Positions 11,344 through 22,688 of a stretch of 64,000 bases of DNA are shown one piece after another; within the stretch, counting starts at the first letter, position 1; every line of letters begins with the position of its first letter. Below the pieces are notes generated by a model that saw nothing but the letters and a program-made list of their open reading frames with translations, was not told the origin of the DNA and did no database searches. The stretch spans positions 1 to 64,000 of the forward strand of contig JAGMVK010000019.1 of assembly GCA_020747065.1 (NCBI GenBank), given 5' to 3'. Source of the DNA: Cadophora sp. MPI-SDFR-AT-0126. Taxonomy: Eukaryota; Ascomycota; Leotiomycetes; Helotiales; Ploettnerulaceae. A program made the position numbers and the translations under genes.

Positions 11344-13474
11344 CTATGCCACAGTCCCATCTCCGTTCACATCCCTTTCCCTAGTGCCATTCTTTGTCTG
11401 GAAATCTGGCAAGTCCTCATTTAGAGGCAAGAAAGTTCCTTTGATCAAATCCGCTGCCTTCTCACCGATTGCATAAGCTGGCATTTGGGTATGGCCCTGA
11501 TTCAAGAGTGGCATTACGCTGGTATCGGCGACTCGGAGTCCCTTCACCCCTCGAACGCGGAGCTCTGCGTCAAGGACGGCCATGGAGTCGTCCCTCGTGC
11601 CCATCTTACAGGTTCCACCGGGGTGATAGCCTATTTGAATCAAAACTGAATATCACAACTTGAAGTGAAGACTTACATGTGGTTGCATTTTCCTTCACAA
11701 ATGGGACCCAGTCCTCCCGCGTGGTGTGCTTGTGGTGCATCAGATCAGTGGGCCAGCTTCCATCCACGATATCTCTGGTGCCCTTCCCTTGAGTGATGAT
11801 CTCATTCACAAATTTACAAGCCTCGCTGAGAACCAGTACGTCTAGGTCGTCAGATAAGTAATTATGATCTACAACAGGATTGTCCATGGGATTGGCTGAT
11901 TTGAGCCTGACTTGGCCCCGAGATTTTGGCGAGAAGAGCTCGGCAATGAGAGAAAATGCGTGTGATTTTTCTCCATCAGGAAACTTATCATACTGCTTCG
12001 GGCCGCCGTAACATTCAGTGCTGAAGAATTCGACATTCGGTTGAGATGGGGTGAGTCCCATGGGATCCCGTCCGTCCTCCCGGGGGGCCGCTTGCCAAAG
12101 AGGTTCCGGTTTCAGACGCTCATCAAGCCTGGCGTAGCCAAAAGCTCCGAATGGAAAAGTCGAGAGTGCTCCACGCTTCTCTTCTTTCCATTGACGGTAA
12201 GCCTCACTAAGCGCGTCCGGCTTGTAGAGCAGGTAATCGTTGGTAATGTTTTGCTGTTTGGTTGCATAGAAAATGAAGACAATCTGAATGCAAGTCAGGA
12301 ATATCAAACAAATTCTCATTCGGCTTCAAGCCTTACCAAATGATCCATGAGGTTCTTCCCAACCCCAGGAAGATCCACCCTGCACTCAATGTCATGCCGT
12401 GCAAGCTCCGACTTAGCCCCAATCCCGGATCGCAACAACACTGTTGGTGAGCAGTATGCACCACCAGAGACTATGATCTCTTTCTTGGCCTTGATCTCCC
12501 TGGTTGAGCCATCTTTTTCGACGACTTTGACAGCTGAAGCTTGCAAGTCCAATCCTTGCCCTACCAAAATGACCTTATCCACGATCGTGTCGGTCTTGAT
12601 GGATAAATTAGGCCCTTTGTGAACGAAATAGTTTGCAGCGGTACTCCGGTCACCTCTGTACACCGTCCTTGGGGCATGCCCACACCCATGAGGATTGTCT
12701 CCTGTGGTGAACATATCTTCCTGCAATCCAAGTCCCTGGTCCTGCATCGATTCAAGAATCATCTTTGAGATCGGGGCCTGATTTTTGGGATTAGCGGACA
12801 ACAAGGAGAACTTTTGATGTTCACTTGCCAGATCATGAGGTTCGATGTCGAGTAGACCATCGTAGCCATGAGCATTCTCGTCTGCCTTGAACCATTTTTT
12901 ACCATGAAAATTCTCTGCCTACAGAGCAAGTGTAAGTAACGATGAAACCCTTTCCAAATAATTTGGCGTACTTTCTTCATGTAATCAAAAACCTCCTTCC
13001 CACTCCAACCTGGCATATTCCAATCATCGTAATCTTGAGGCGTGCCTCTGATGCAAAGCGTTCCGTTGACACCTGAGCTCCCTCCCAAAAACTTACCTCG
13101 ACTAACCTTCACTTGTCTTCCATTTATTCCAAGACTTGGCTCTGTGACGATATTCCAATCTGCTTCGGTATCAAAGTTCTGGGACCTAAGTGTAAGTGAG
13201 TGGTCGGAAATATACAAGCTTTACGGATTATCACTCACCATCCTCCGACCATAATAGTGTTTTCTAGGAGGGAGTTGTGCTGGCCAGCTTCGATAACAAG
13301 GACCGAATTCTCTGGATCTTCGGCGAGACGTGCAGCTAAGACGCTTCCTGATGTGCCACCACTTGTAATGGTGTCAGCCTTTGTCCAGCATGATACCCAG
13401 GATCTTCGAGCTTACCCACAGACGATGTAGTCGTAGGAAGAGCCCTGAGGTTCGAGCGTGAAAGAGCTCGCCAT
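11344..13474 (-). CDS. GMC oxidoreductase (choline dehydrogenase / aryl-alcohol oxidase-like)
   Basis: FAD-dependent alcohol oxidoreductase. Six exons: 13416-13474, 13239-13361, 12972-13185, 12337-12918, 11677-12283 and 11344-11630; total 1872 nt, 623 residues, all joints in frame. The N-terminus gives the Rossmann motif YDYIVCGGGTSGSVLAARLA across intron 1, then the PROSITE-type GMC block SRGKFLGGSSGVNGTLCIRG, the second signature EIIVSGGAYCSPTVLLRSGI, and the C-terminal catalytic region with CYHPGGTCKMG followed by LLNQGHTQMPAYAIGEKAADL. Both histidines expected at the active site are present. No clear secretion signal, so an intracellular enzyme is likely. Introns are 46-54 nt. Substrate cannot be told from sequence. 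With the nearby P450 and sulfotransferase-like genes it could form a small oxidative tailoring set, which is inference. Confidence 0.92.
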
Positions 13475-15330
13475 GGCTGATCCAAATTTTGCTCCTCTGT
13501 CCACGAAAAGATTCTTGCAAGTTCCTTGGGAAGCTAGCAGACTGTGTTGCATGGAAGAATTCCTGCTAGTCCGAGGACAATTGTGATCATCTGGTGGGAT
13601 TTTTGACAGGTTGACTCACTATGGGAAGCTGTAGAACGGCGTGGTAAGTTTCCGCGTATCTCTTGTAATTGACGCGCAGCTCTTCCGCTCTGCAACCTTC
13701 AAGGTCCCCGGATCGATCTTCCAGGTGCATGTGAATGTGCATGTGCATGTGCATGCAAAAGGAAAGACGGTACCACCAGGTGGCACTGCTTGTTTGGGTC
13801 AAGCTCAGTACAGTTCCGCGCTGTCTTGGCCCCGCACCCTCCCGAAATGTGGGTACAGGAACCGTACAGGACTGGTTCAAAACGCGGGGTACAGTACAAG
13901 TACCCGTCCTCTATTTATCTCCACTTTCTCGGGAGGGGAGAGCTGCGCACTGGAAGGCGGAATACGCCCATTATCCAAGCCCTTTCTATACACACCGATC
14001 GGCGCATTTCGGTCAGATTCCGGTCTAATATCTTTGGATCAGACTACTAGTAAGTAGCACTAGGAAAGCCTCTGGGTCAGGCTCGAAACGAAGGCATAAA
14101 CAGTACTGATCTTTCGTTCAAGCAGGCCAATCGACGAGTGGTCAGTTGAGTCTGCGTTCTACATTCTGTGGAGAGAAGGTTTTAAAGTTGACATTTGAGC
14201 AGAGAAGGGAGGAAGGATCAATGCCGAAGACTCAAGTAAGCCTGAAGCTCTCGCGCATCTGATATCCTGGACCTTACTATCACGTTCAGGACCCCTCGGA
14301 TGAGGCTGGGCACAATGAGCTTCTCAAATATGAGTGCATTGAAGTGAAATGCCACCATGTACCGCAGAGAGAATGAGAACCAAGAGAAAGCCCACAGAGC
14401 TCCGACTGGCCTTGCTCTCCTATTAAAGGTGGCTCGTCAGTTTGTTGTTGATATGCCGGCTCGATAGAAGTTGCTTACATGATTTCTTGATACCTACTTT
14501 CTTGCTATTTTTCACAAGTCCAGATGGAGCTTTTCACTTCCGATGGATCCACAAAATTTCCAGAAACAAGTTTTTTGAAGTGGTAAATCCGGTTTTCCAA
14601 GAAGAATTTAAAGTCGTAGAGTTAGAAGCAGTTCTCGATACTGTACTATTGTCGGCGACCTCTTTATGACGGTAAAAAACACTACCTCGGGATATGACAA
14701 GGGATAGGAGCTCATTGACGAGATGCACATTGGCGGCCCACTTCCATCTATCAAAGTAGTATAAGACATTGAATATAATTTTGGTGATATTTTCGTGCAC
14801 ATAAAATTTCCGGTCATGCGACTTGTCCAATGCTACTTGATCCGTTTGCCGTTGTTCGTACTTGTTCCTCTTACAATTTGTTTTGGCTGATTACGAAGCG
14901 AAGAAACAACATTTCAAGTTGGGAAAATCTCGAGAATGCAACTCAGCCAGTGTCCGGTCAATGGTTATCGTGAGGTCAGGAAGTGAAATTGTGAATTAAG
15001 CGAGGCAAGCTGTCAATACCGCATCCAAGACAAAGTTTTATACCGCAAGAACAGAAGCAAACAGAGTCGGATCAGCCGATCACCCGATTACTACATTCGG
15101 ATCGATCCAATTACTGAGCACACACACCTGATTTGATCTCTCCAAATCGCAAGATAACGAATAGGGTGAGTACAAAAAGAGGCACTTATCCGAGTTCGGT
15201 CAGCGATCCCTCACAAAGGTGACAAAGAATCTCTTTAATCATTGTGCTGTGCCTGCTAGATGCAAGTGTATTTTGCAACATCACATCACAACACAGAGCC
15301 AGACCACGCGATTCCCACAAACACCGCAGC
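13475..15330. other. gene-free stretch
   Basis: About 1.9 kb with no supported gene. It contains a GTGCAT-type simple repeat and otherwise short unrelated open frames; probably upstream regions of the GMC gene and of the HExxH gene. Confidence 0.4.
13724..13755. repeat. GTGCAT microsatellite
   Basis: Imperfect hexamer repeat (gtgcat)n, roughly five units with one variant, about 250 bp upstream of the GMC start. Confidence 0.8.
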
Positions 15331-15731
15331 ATGGCCTCCCCTCCTCCACCTTCACCAGGTCCTCCCCCCGAGACCACCCCCCAACCTCTTCCTCCTTCGC
15401 AACCACCACCGTTGAACTTAGCTCCCTGGGCTATAAAGTATGGCATTACAACCACACGCATCCACTTCAACGCAAGGTACAACCCTACCTATCCCACCAT
15501 CCAGAAATCTTTTTAACGCCTGTTCCACCTATCCACACAAACACACTGGCCAGAGACAGTGAGCGATTGCACACCTTCATGAAGTTGCAGGTTCTGCGGC
15601 TGAAGGGCTTCACGACTTTGGCTCTGATTGAGAATGACCTCATCTCGGATCGCCAGCTTCGAGGACCTAGTCTGACGAACCCTGTACACCCGCTGCTCTC
15701 GCGACACAGGTGGGAGGTGCACATGCCGGTA

Positions 15732-15787
15732 CAAGCTTATTTCATAACTAGTTTTAGTAAGCCGATTAGGCGACCCCACCACTTTTT
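15732..15787 (+). repeat. left terminal inverted repeat
   Basis: Begins just inside TA. The sequence through cgaccccaccactttt matches the reverse complement of 19172-19225 with one indel near the tip and one substitution. Confidence 0.9.
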
Positions 15788-15886
15788 TTGCATCCACCCC
15801 CCTCCTTTGGCGCTACCATAGAGCAACACCTCTAAATAACTCCACTAAAACAACTCCGATTAGCTTGAAATTTTCAATAACTCGAG

Positions 15887-17734
15887 ATGCCACCTGAATC
15901 AACTCGTACCTCACGGCGCGTATAAGGGCTGGCCCCAGAAGACAAGCAAAATTCAAAGCAGCGGCTAAAGCCTAATACTAACTCGTTCCTGGTATTCGAC
16001 GAGCGCCGAGCTCCACAGATCAATAACTAAGCTCCCGCAAAGTGTCGCAGACGCAGGACGACTACTTCTAAGCCTAAAGAACAAGTTGCTGACCTAGAAA
16101 CCTCTTCCCTAAAGGCCTAGCGTCAGAAATTAAGTGAGGCGGTACTAGGAAAGGAAGTGGTGGACATACCCTTATCTCTAGCTCTATTCTCAACCCCTAC
16201 AACTCTCTCTATAAGGAAAAAGACTTCTTTTAATCTAAAAGTGCTATTTAATAAGGAATCATAAAATATCAATTTTAATATATAGCCTTTTATTAATAAG
16301 AGTCGTTAGTATACTATTGTTAAGAATTAGGATATTAATTCAATCTCTTAATACTTCACTTATAAGGGAATATGCGAAGTTATATAGAAATCGTTGATTG
16401 AACTATGGATTGAGAGAAGGACGTTATTTTCTATTGAAAGATCGGTTAAATAAGCCTTCAATTTCCTCTTTGGGAATCCCAAAAACCCTCTTTTAATCTT
16501 ATCCGTACGAGACTAATAATCCTTTGATAACGCTATAGTTCCTTTGCGTACCTACCACTATAAAAAGAACGCTTCAGCTAATGAGGTCACGGTTAATGCC
16601 TATTACAAAACACCGGAAGAGGTAGAGGCTTCGGAATCTGACGTGGAATTGCAGTTCCCGGGTAAAGGGAAGAAGAAATCTAAGAGGAAATCCAAGGTAG
16701 ATAAAGCCCGGGATATAGTTAGACCTATACCTTTATGGCAAGAAAATAGTGGATTTAAAGATCCGGATAATTCATTTGCCAGTACTTTAAGTGAGCTAGA
16801 GGTTATAGAGTTATTGAGTCTAATACTAAGAGATTCTGTTATAAACAAAAGGCTCAGTGAGAAATAATAGCGAGACGCTACTACTTCAGCTATTAAATCA
16901 ACGCGTTAAGAGATATTTAGTAATAATATCTGTACAGAGCGTTTATGTGATAATAAGACGAAGTATTATTATATTATGCTGAAGGCAAAGACATATCATA
17001 TAATTGATATAGCACGTTAACGTTAATAGGCGGCCTTCGTCTACTCTAAAGCTCTAGGGGTTACTATAACGACGCCTTTAGTAGATTGGATTGCTATATT
17101 CGCTGAAGGGGACTATTAAACGAGCTATAAGCCAAAGCTCAGTGGTATAAGGAAGCTAGATCAAATTGTAGTAGAAACTAGAGCAAAATCTAATAGTAAC
17201 AGCTTATCTATTAAGAACCTTACTCGTTTAATATTGATATAGACTAAGAATCACATAATAAATTAAGTGGCTACTTCTACGACTGTTTCTTTGCCTCTTA
17301 GACTGTCTGACGCTGGAAGAGCTCGTAATCCCGGGCGAGTCAATAGACTAGATTTACCTATAAATTCCTTGTTAAATGCGACGTCTAGGGTATCCGGGTA
17401 AAGCTTTTAACCCCTACTATCGTCCCCTATTCGGCCTGCGAATAACGACGAGAATGAGGTAGGATTAATAGGCTAATGGATTATCCGGAAGGAGAAAAAC
17501 CTTAGGAAACAGGAGGAATTAAAGCGTAGTTTTGATATCCTGGACAAGGCTTTTATAACGGAATTGAGCTATTTAAGAGATATTAAATTCGTGACGTCGT
17601 TGGAGATTAAGCCAGGTATTACCTATACTATTTCCGACAGCGTTTCAGCGTTTAAAGAAGCCTATAAGGCCGAGAGATTAGCTGCTTAAGAGCTATTGAA
17701 ACTTAGTGGCGCTGGCGTTGCAGGAAGACAGTAA
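15887..17734 (+). pseudogene. second gene of the transposon, 616 codons, unknown function
   Basis: From the ATG at 15887 one reading frame runs without any insertion or deletion to TAA at 17734. It is interrupted many times, but every internal stop is TAA or TAG and none is TGA, which points to C-to-T changes at CAA/CAG (and TGG) codons rather than random drift. The product starts MPPESTRTSRR and is Lys/Arg-rich early. It has a strongly basic, NLS-like patch KGKKKSKRKSK near residue 260, the segment LVDWIAIFAEGDY later on, and a charged, probably coiled-coil C-terminal third containing KEKNLRKQEELKR. I recognise no domain. It lies convergent to the transposase within the inverted repeats, so it belongs to the element. 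It could be an accessory DNA-binding or regulatory protein, but nothing in the sequence proves that. Confidence 0.75.
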
Positions 17735-18040
17735 ATAGGTACGTCAGGTAAGGATGAGAATTATACTGATTTTTTCGTCGAATACTAAGGTTTTTTTGCA
17801 AGATCTAATTGATACGTATATAATATATATTAGATCTATTAATTGCGTATTTTTTGTACTATTTTACTTGTTATTTGCATGGGTTTTAATGATTTTAGAA
17901 TACCCGGTGTAATTAACCCCGCACTTGATTTTAACCCCCTCACCTTCACTTAGTATTTCCTATTTGGGTCACATCGCTGAGACGTATGGATTCTCAATTT
18001 CCTTACTTTTATACACTATTTTAGTGTAATTTAGCTATAA

Positions 18041-19027
18041 TTAAATCATACTATAATTACGAAAATGTGCTCTAGCTCTCTCTGCCGCTTCTGGATCGGT
18101 TCCTACTGTTCTCACCGTATATTTAAGGAAATCTTAATATGTAACATAGTTACGACGTTCTTAATAATAATGACATCTAATCTAATACTTCAAATCTCCA
18201 AAGCTCTCTTCAATAGGGTTAAAATTAGGAGAATATAGTAGTAAGAACCTTAGTAATACCCCCTTGCATGTGTAGGCTCTTATAATCTCCGCGATATTCT
18301 TATAATAGATTGAGGCGTTGTTAAGTATAACAATTAAGCGTGTTTAAGGGTAGGGGTTACACTGAGGTAATAGGTGGTTGATTAAGAAAGACTCTACGAT
18401 TTCAGCGGTACAGGTTCCCTCTAAGGTATAACTAGTAATATATCTATCGATAGTATATACCGCAAGTATAGAGACTCTCTCCCTATATTCAAGCTATTAA
18501 GAGACCTTTGCCTTTACACCTTTATGAGACTAACCAAAGGTACGATCTCTATTCCTTTCGTTACTTCCTGATTCGTTGATAGTAACAACTTGATCGGCTG
18601 TAAATTCTTGTATAAAATTAAGCTATTCTGCCCTTAATTCTTCACTTCTTTGAGCCGCTACGTACTTTAATCGTTTCCTAGTTATCTTAATTCGTTGTAG
18701 AGTACGGTAAATCATTGGGAGAGAAGCCTCTATAGAGTAAGCCTTAAAAAGAAAGGTTTGAAGCTCGTCTAAGTACATTTATAGCCTCTTATCTAATAAC
18801 AACTTCAGGGCCTTTTCGTGCTCGTCTTAAAGTATAGGGACCGGTCCTCCTGAGTATAGTATAGCCTGAAAACTACGGTCTAACCTCCTCTTAATATTAC
18901 AGACGGTTTGTACAGTAGTACTATTGATTTCGGCAAGTTGTTGGAGGTAGCTATACGGGAGGGGTCCTGGTTCGCTTAACGCACTCTCAATGTCCGCTAC
19001 GACAGACCTAGGTAAACGAGCAGGCAT
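18041..19027 (-). pseudogene. Tc1/mariner-type transposase (DDE_3), inactivated by RIP-like mutations
   Basis: Exactly 329 codons from MPARLPRSVVADIE to a TAA with no frame shift, the usual length of this transposase class. The N-terminal helix-turn-helix region is intact (YLQQLAEINSTTVQTVCNIK). The catalytic part is recognisable: INESGSNERNRDRTFG, ILNNASIYYKNIAEIIRAY, GVLLRFLLLYSPNFNPIEE. Two expected catalytic Asp residues read Asn (INES for xDES; LNNAS for LDNAS), and the expected PPYSPD motif reads LLYSPN; all can be explained by C-to-T or G-to-A changes. Several in-frame stops (TAG/TAA) follow the same pattern. The protein would be inactive. Confidence 0.9.
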
Positions 19028-19171
19028 GGCATAATAACAAAAATTAATTCGCTGAAAAGCGCGTAATTGCAACTTTAATTTGACGTATCTGCGAAGTTAT
19101 TTGAGTGTTGCGTTATAAAGTTATGTGAGGGGGCGTATATTGGAGAAATGGCGGGAGGGAACGTGGAAAAT

Positions 19172-19252
19172 AAAAGTGGTGGGGTCGCTTAATCGGCTTA
19201 CTAAAACTAGTTATGAAATAAGTTGTACTAAAACTAGTTATGAAATAAGTTG
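19172..19252 (-). repeat. right terminal inverted repeat with 27-bp tandem duplication of its tip
   Basis: The inner copy 19172-19225 pairs with the left end. The outermost 27 bases then occur twice in direct tandem (19200-19226 and 19227-19253), so this end carries two potential tips, each followed by TA. Confidence 0.88.
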
Positions 19253-21728
19253 TAAGCGATTATCTTCTTAGACGTCTTGAAAACCTTAAAGTGGTTGGAA
19301 CTGGTGCAGATTGGCTGAGGAGAGATTGATACTTGAGAAAGACGCCACTAATGGGAAGGGCAGGGCATGTTACCTTATCCGCTGATAGATGGCAATGGTG
19401 CAGACAGGGGGATATGGGATCCTAAAAACAACGACTTGGCTTGGCAGGTTCTGCTACCTTCATTGAAGCTCGCTTCGATGATTTTGGCTCACCTGCATAC
19501 ACATCCTTGGGTAAGTGCTTCCCCAAATTCATTTTTGCAAGGCGGTGGTTTCCCTTTTCTAGAGGCAATCTTAAATTCTTCCCCAAGGCCATGATAGCTG
19601 TCATGATCGTCTAAAGTATTGGATGCGTGCAGGAACTTGCTATGGTATGCAGAAGGATCATCACCTAACTGATTCTCTTGTGTGTCGGTAGCTTGACACA
19701 CTTCTCCTTGGAAAAGAAGAACCCTTTGATGCCAGCCGCTTCCCACCGCCATCGTTAAACCAAGTGAACACACCTCAACACCTCAAATTCACAATGTCAT
19801 CAGAATTCGTCAGCCAAGTCCAAGCCAGGCCCAAGAATGCGCTGCGGCATTCGAAGAACTGCAACGCTGGCCCGCGCTACACAATCTCCAAATTGGAATT
19901 GTCAACAATTACAAGGGGCATTTGGGCCAGAATCATTATAAGAACAACATGGCCAATGGGTATGCCTCCTGGCTCAATGACCAAAGTGGAAATAGATGCG
20001 CGATTTACCTCGCATATGAGAGATTTGAGCTACTCATGCAGCATCAACTATCTGACTCAGATTGCTTGTGCTTGAATCTTCTCATTGCGAATGCAATAAT
20101 ACATGAGATCATGCACGCAATTGGTACCGCGAAGCGGCACCGAGACCAAGTCCTAGCGGGAGGGTCGCACCACCATCCGGTTCAATTTGAGCCTTTCGTG
20201 GAAGACGAGTTACGTTAAATCTTTAGTGAAGCTTGCCCAAATCGCAGATCCTCAAAACGACCGAATCGCTAACTCCAGTCTTGTGGAACAGGTCGTTTCG
20301 GAATTAGGATGCTCTATCGACAATGCTGTAAGAGACATGATTGCGTATATTTGTGATTCAGCTAATGCAAGAGCAGGTATGGGGTGGTACTTTGTCAGGC
20401 ATACAAGACACCACAGATCCTTTTATGGTACCTATTGGATCAGGTGTCATCAAGGGACCACAGGTCAGTACTCGCTTGAAAACTTACCAATTTCAAAATC
20501 GAACTTCGGGAGGAGCAGAAGCACTGGCGAATAAAACAGTGCTAACTTACACGGCGCAGCCAGCTCTTGGCGCATACCCAGCACACCTCACCCTTCCCCT
20601 TCCAAAAACAGATATCTTCAGACCCATACAAGTAGACTACTACGTAGGTATTCAAGAAAACTATTTCTGGGATTTCAACGTTCGCAACTTCTCTCACTTC
20701 CGGCCGGGCCAGATCTTGAGAAACGGGTGCCTCGTCAATCTCGTTTCGATCAGAGACCGACAGCCCCCAACAAACTGGCAGGTTGCAGTGAATATGCAGG
20801 ACTACTTGGAAGCAGTTGCACCAGCGAACTCAGCCGCCGCGATTTTCAACAGACTGTTACTAATGACCACCGCTGATCGGATTGCACTTGGAAATGCGAA
20901 GAGGAAGCAGATACATGAGAAATATGTCAGTCTGCTGCAATTGAGGATCAGACAGACGGAGGAAATTTGGAATCAAGTTGAGATGATGGCGAGAGGGGAT
21001 CTCGAAAAGAACGGGTACAGTCAGAGTCAGTGTCTGGGTAGTCTTCTTGGCTCGATTGGGGAGGTTCTAGGGACTTTAGCGAATTTGTTGACGGCACTGG
21101 GTGATTTTGATACTTCAAGCGCCGCACATACTAGTGAGTCGAACTCATTGGAGTACCGGAGACTTAATTGACCAATTTTCAGGCGGGATGAGGAGCAGAC
21201 GCGCGGAGTTTTAATCGGGGTGTCAGGCGTCTGCTCGAGGACATAGCAAGAGCATCTGACCTTCCGATATTGAGAGCCAAGGCAAATGATCCGTCTAGAG
21301 CCGTGGAACACACACGGAGGCTACTCACAGCGTCCCCAGAGATGCCATCGGAAATATCACTGGAAGAAGACATTGCTCTTGCGGATCAAGATGAAGCTGA
21401 CTGTGTGCAGAGAGTCGAAGACGCAAAAGAACACTTGGACAGAGGGGACCATGATACGGCCAACACCATGTGTGAACAAGTATCGAGATCTATGTCTTCT
21501 ACTTTATTGACGAAGTGCGCTGCTAGGATATTGATGTGTTATAGCGATAAGATAGATCATACTATACGTATGAATGTGGTGAGCAGGACCATAGAGACGA
21601 TTCAAAAAGTCCCTGCACCTGCGGGAAGACATAATGAGCAGGCGAGGGTCCTGGATTATGCTCTGCAGCTACAGAGAGTGCTTTTGCAGACCCAGCCTCC
21701 AAACTCGAAAGGAGTCTTCATAGTATGA

Positions 21729-22688
21729 TCACATAGATATACTGCTTCGTGATCCTGATGTGTAAACAAACACGCTTGTCGCTTGTATTTCTGTTGGGGT
21801 CTCGCTGAGTATCGTTCAATTGAAGATATATGAAGGTAGAAAATGGCTTTCTACCTGCGTGACAGCTCGCAGGCGATCATCAGGCAAAAATAAGGGTTTC
21901 GCGAGGCAAAATAAACAAGCCAATAGACGCAGACTTTATTCATAACCGTGCTGAGATCGCTGAGATCAGAAAATTGTCATGTCCCAGTCAGCACACCAGA
22001 CACCAGGCACCAGCCAGCCAGCCAGCCAGCCAGCGCCAGCATCAACCCCGCCTTCACCACACCACACTGAGACCAACGCTACGAATTAAACATATCGATA
22101 CTCAGCAGGCAGCAATGCGGTGAGGGGGCCTCCTAACTGCGACATGCAACAAAGAAAAGGAACAGAATCGTGCGATGTGCAACAGAAGTGGGACACTTAC
22201 GGACGAATGGAGGACCGAGATTTCCGAAATGCTTGCTTGGTGGATGGCTGTTGGCTGAGGATCGTTGGAGACTGGTTGGCTTGTCCTGTGTCATCGAATG
22301 GAATGCATGTGAAGGAGAAGCAGGAAATGGATGGAAGTAGATAAAACAGCATAGATGAGTGCATGTAGTATGCTAGTTAGCTTGCACAAGCTCTTTTGTC
22401 ATTGAGCTCGACTTGAGAGGAGGGTTTCGTAGGGACGTATTGTTGTTGTCTTTCGTCTGGCGAGAAATGAGCTGTGCAGGCTGTAAGAACTCCAGACACA
22501 AGGCTCACATTAAAGTCTCGCTTTCGTGATATACCCTCCGCCCTGTCACTGAGAGTGCGCCTCTCCTCTACGAGACTTTCCCTCCCATCCCATCTCAATA
22601 CAGATGCAGACCGCCAATAAGTTCATAATCTTAAATACCAATAAACACGGCCATAAATTCCAAAACTCCCGCGCCCCTCCAGGATCCT
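21729..22688. other. gene-free stretch with CCAG repeat
   Basis: Convergent intergenic region between the HExxH gene and phospholipase D. It holds a (CCAG)n tract of about six units near 22011-22034 and no supported gene. Confidence 0.45.

Larger units (their letters stand above)
15732..19252. mobile_element. Tc1/mariner-type (DDE_3) DNA transposon, two genes, RIP-degraded
   Basis: A 3521-bp element flanked by TA at 15730-15731 and 19253-19254, the classic Tc1/mariner target duplication. Ends are inverted repeats of about 55 bp (left from 15732; right inner copy 19172-19225) differing by one indel and one substitution. Inside are a transposase on the minus strand (18041-19027) and a second gene on the plus strand (15887-17734), tail to tail. 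The interior is AT-rich, with many TAA/TAG stops where Gln or Trp codons are expected, as RIP would produce. It cannot move on its own in its present state. It sits in an intron of the HExxH gene. Confidence 0.92.
15331..21728 (+). pseudogene. large fungal protein of unknown function with HExxH motif, transposon in intron and frameshifted
   Basis: Exons 15331-15476, 15554-15728, 19364-19510, 19692-20208, 20279-20327, 20377-21133 and 21193-21728. Apart from one 8-bp duplication every joint keeps frame (773 ancestral codons). The start is proline-rich (MASPPPPSPGPPPETT); mid-protein is DPKNNDLAWQVLLPSLKLAS, HPWLDTLLLGKEEP and the metalloprotease-like IIHEIMHAIGTAKRH, then FVEDDLVEQVVSELGCSIDN and WGGTLSGIQDTTDP. 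The C-terminal part is helical and TPR-like (DAKEHLDRGDHDTA). I do not recognise a named family; it resembles fungal orphan proteins with a HEIxHA motif. Intron 2 holds the 3.5-kb element at 15732-19252; without it the intron would be about 112 nt, with a CTAAT branch site before its acceptor. The tandem 8-mer at 19770-19785 shifts frame before the HExxH region, so the gene is probably inactive. Confidence 0.72.

Noticed and set aside
14442..14830. Overlapping open frames on both strands in the 13.5-15.3 kb gap
   Set aside because: Low-complexity AT-rich translation without motifs or splice logic.
16544..16867. Separate 107-residue gene inside the transposon
   Set aside because: It is the longest stop-free part of the continuous frame 15887-17734, not a gene of its own.
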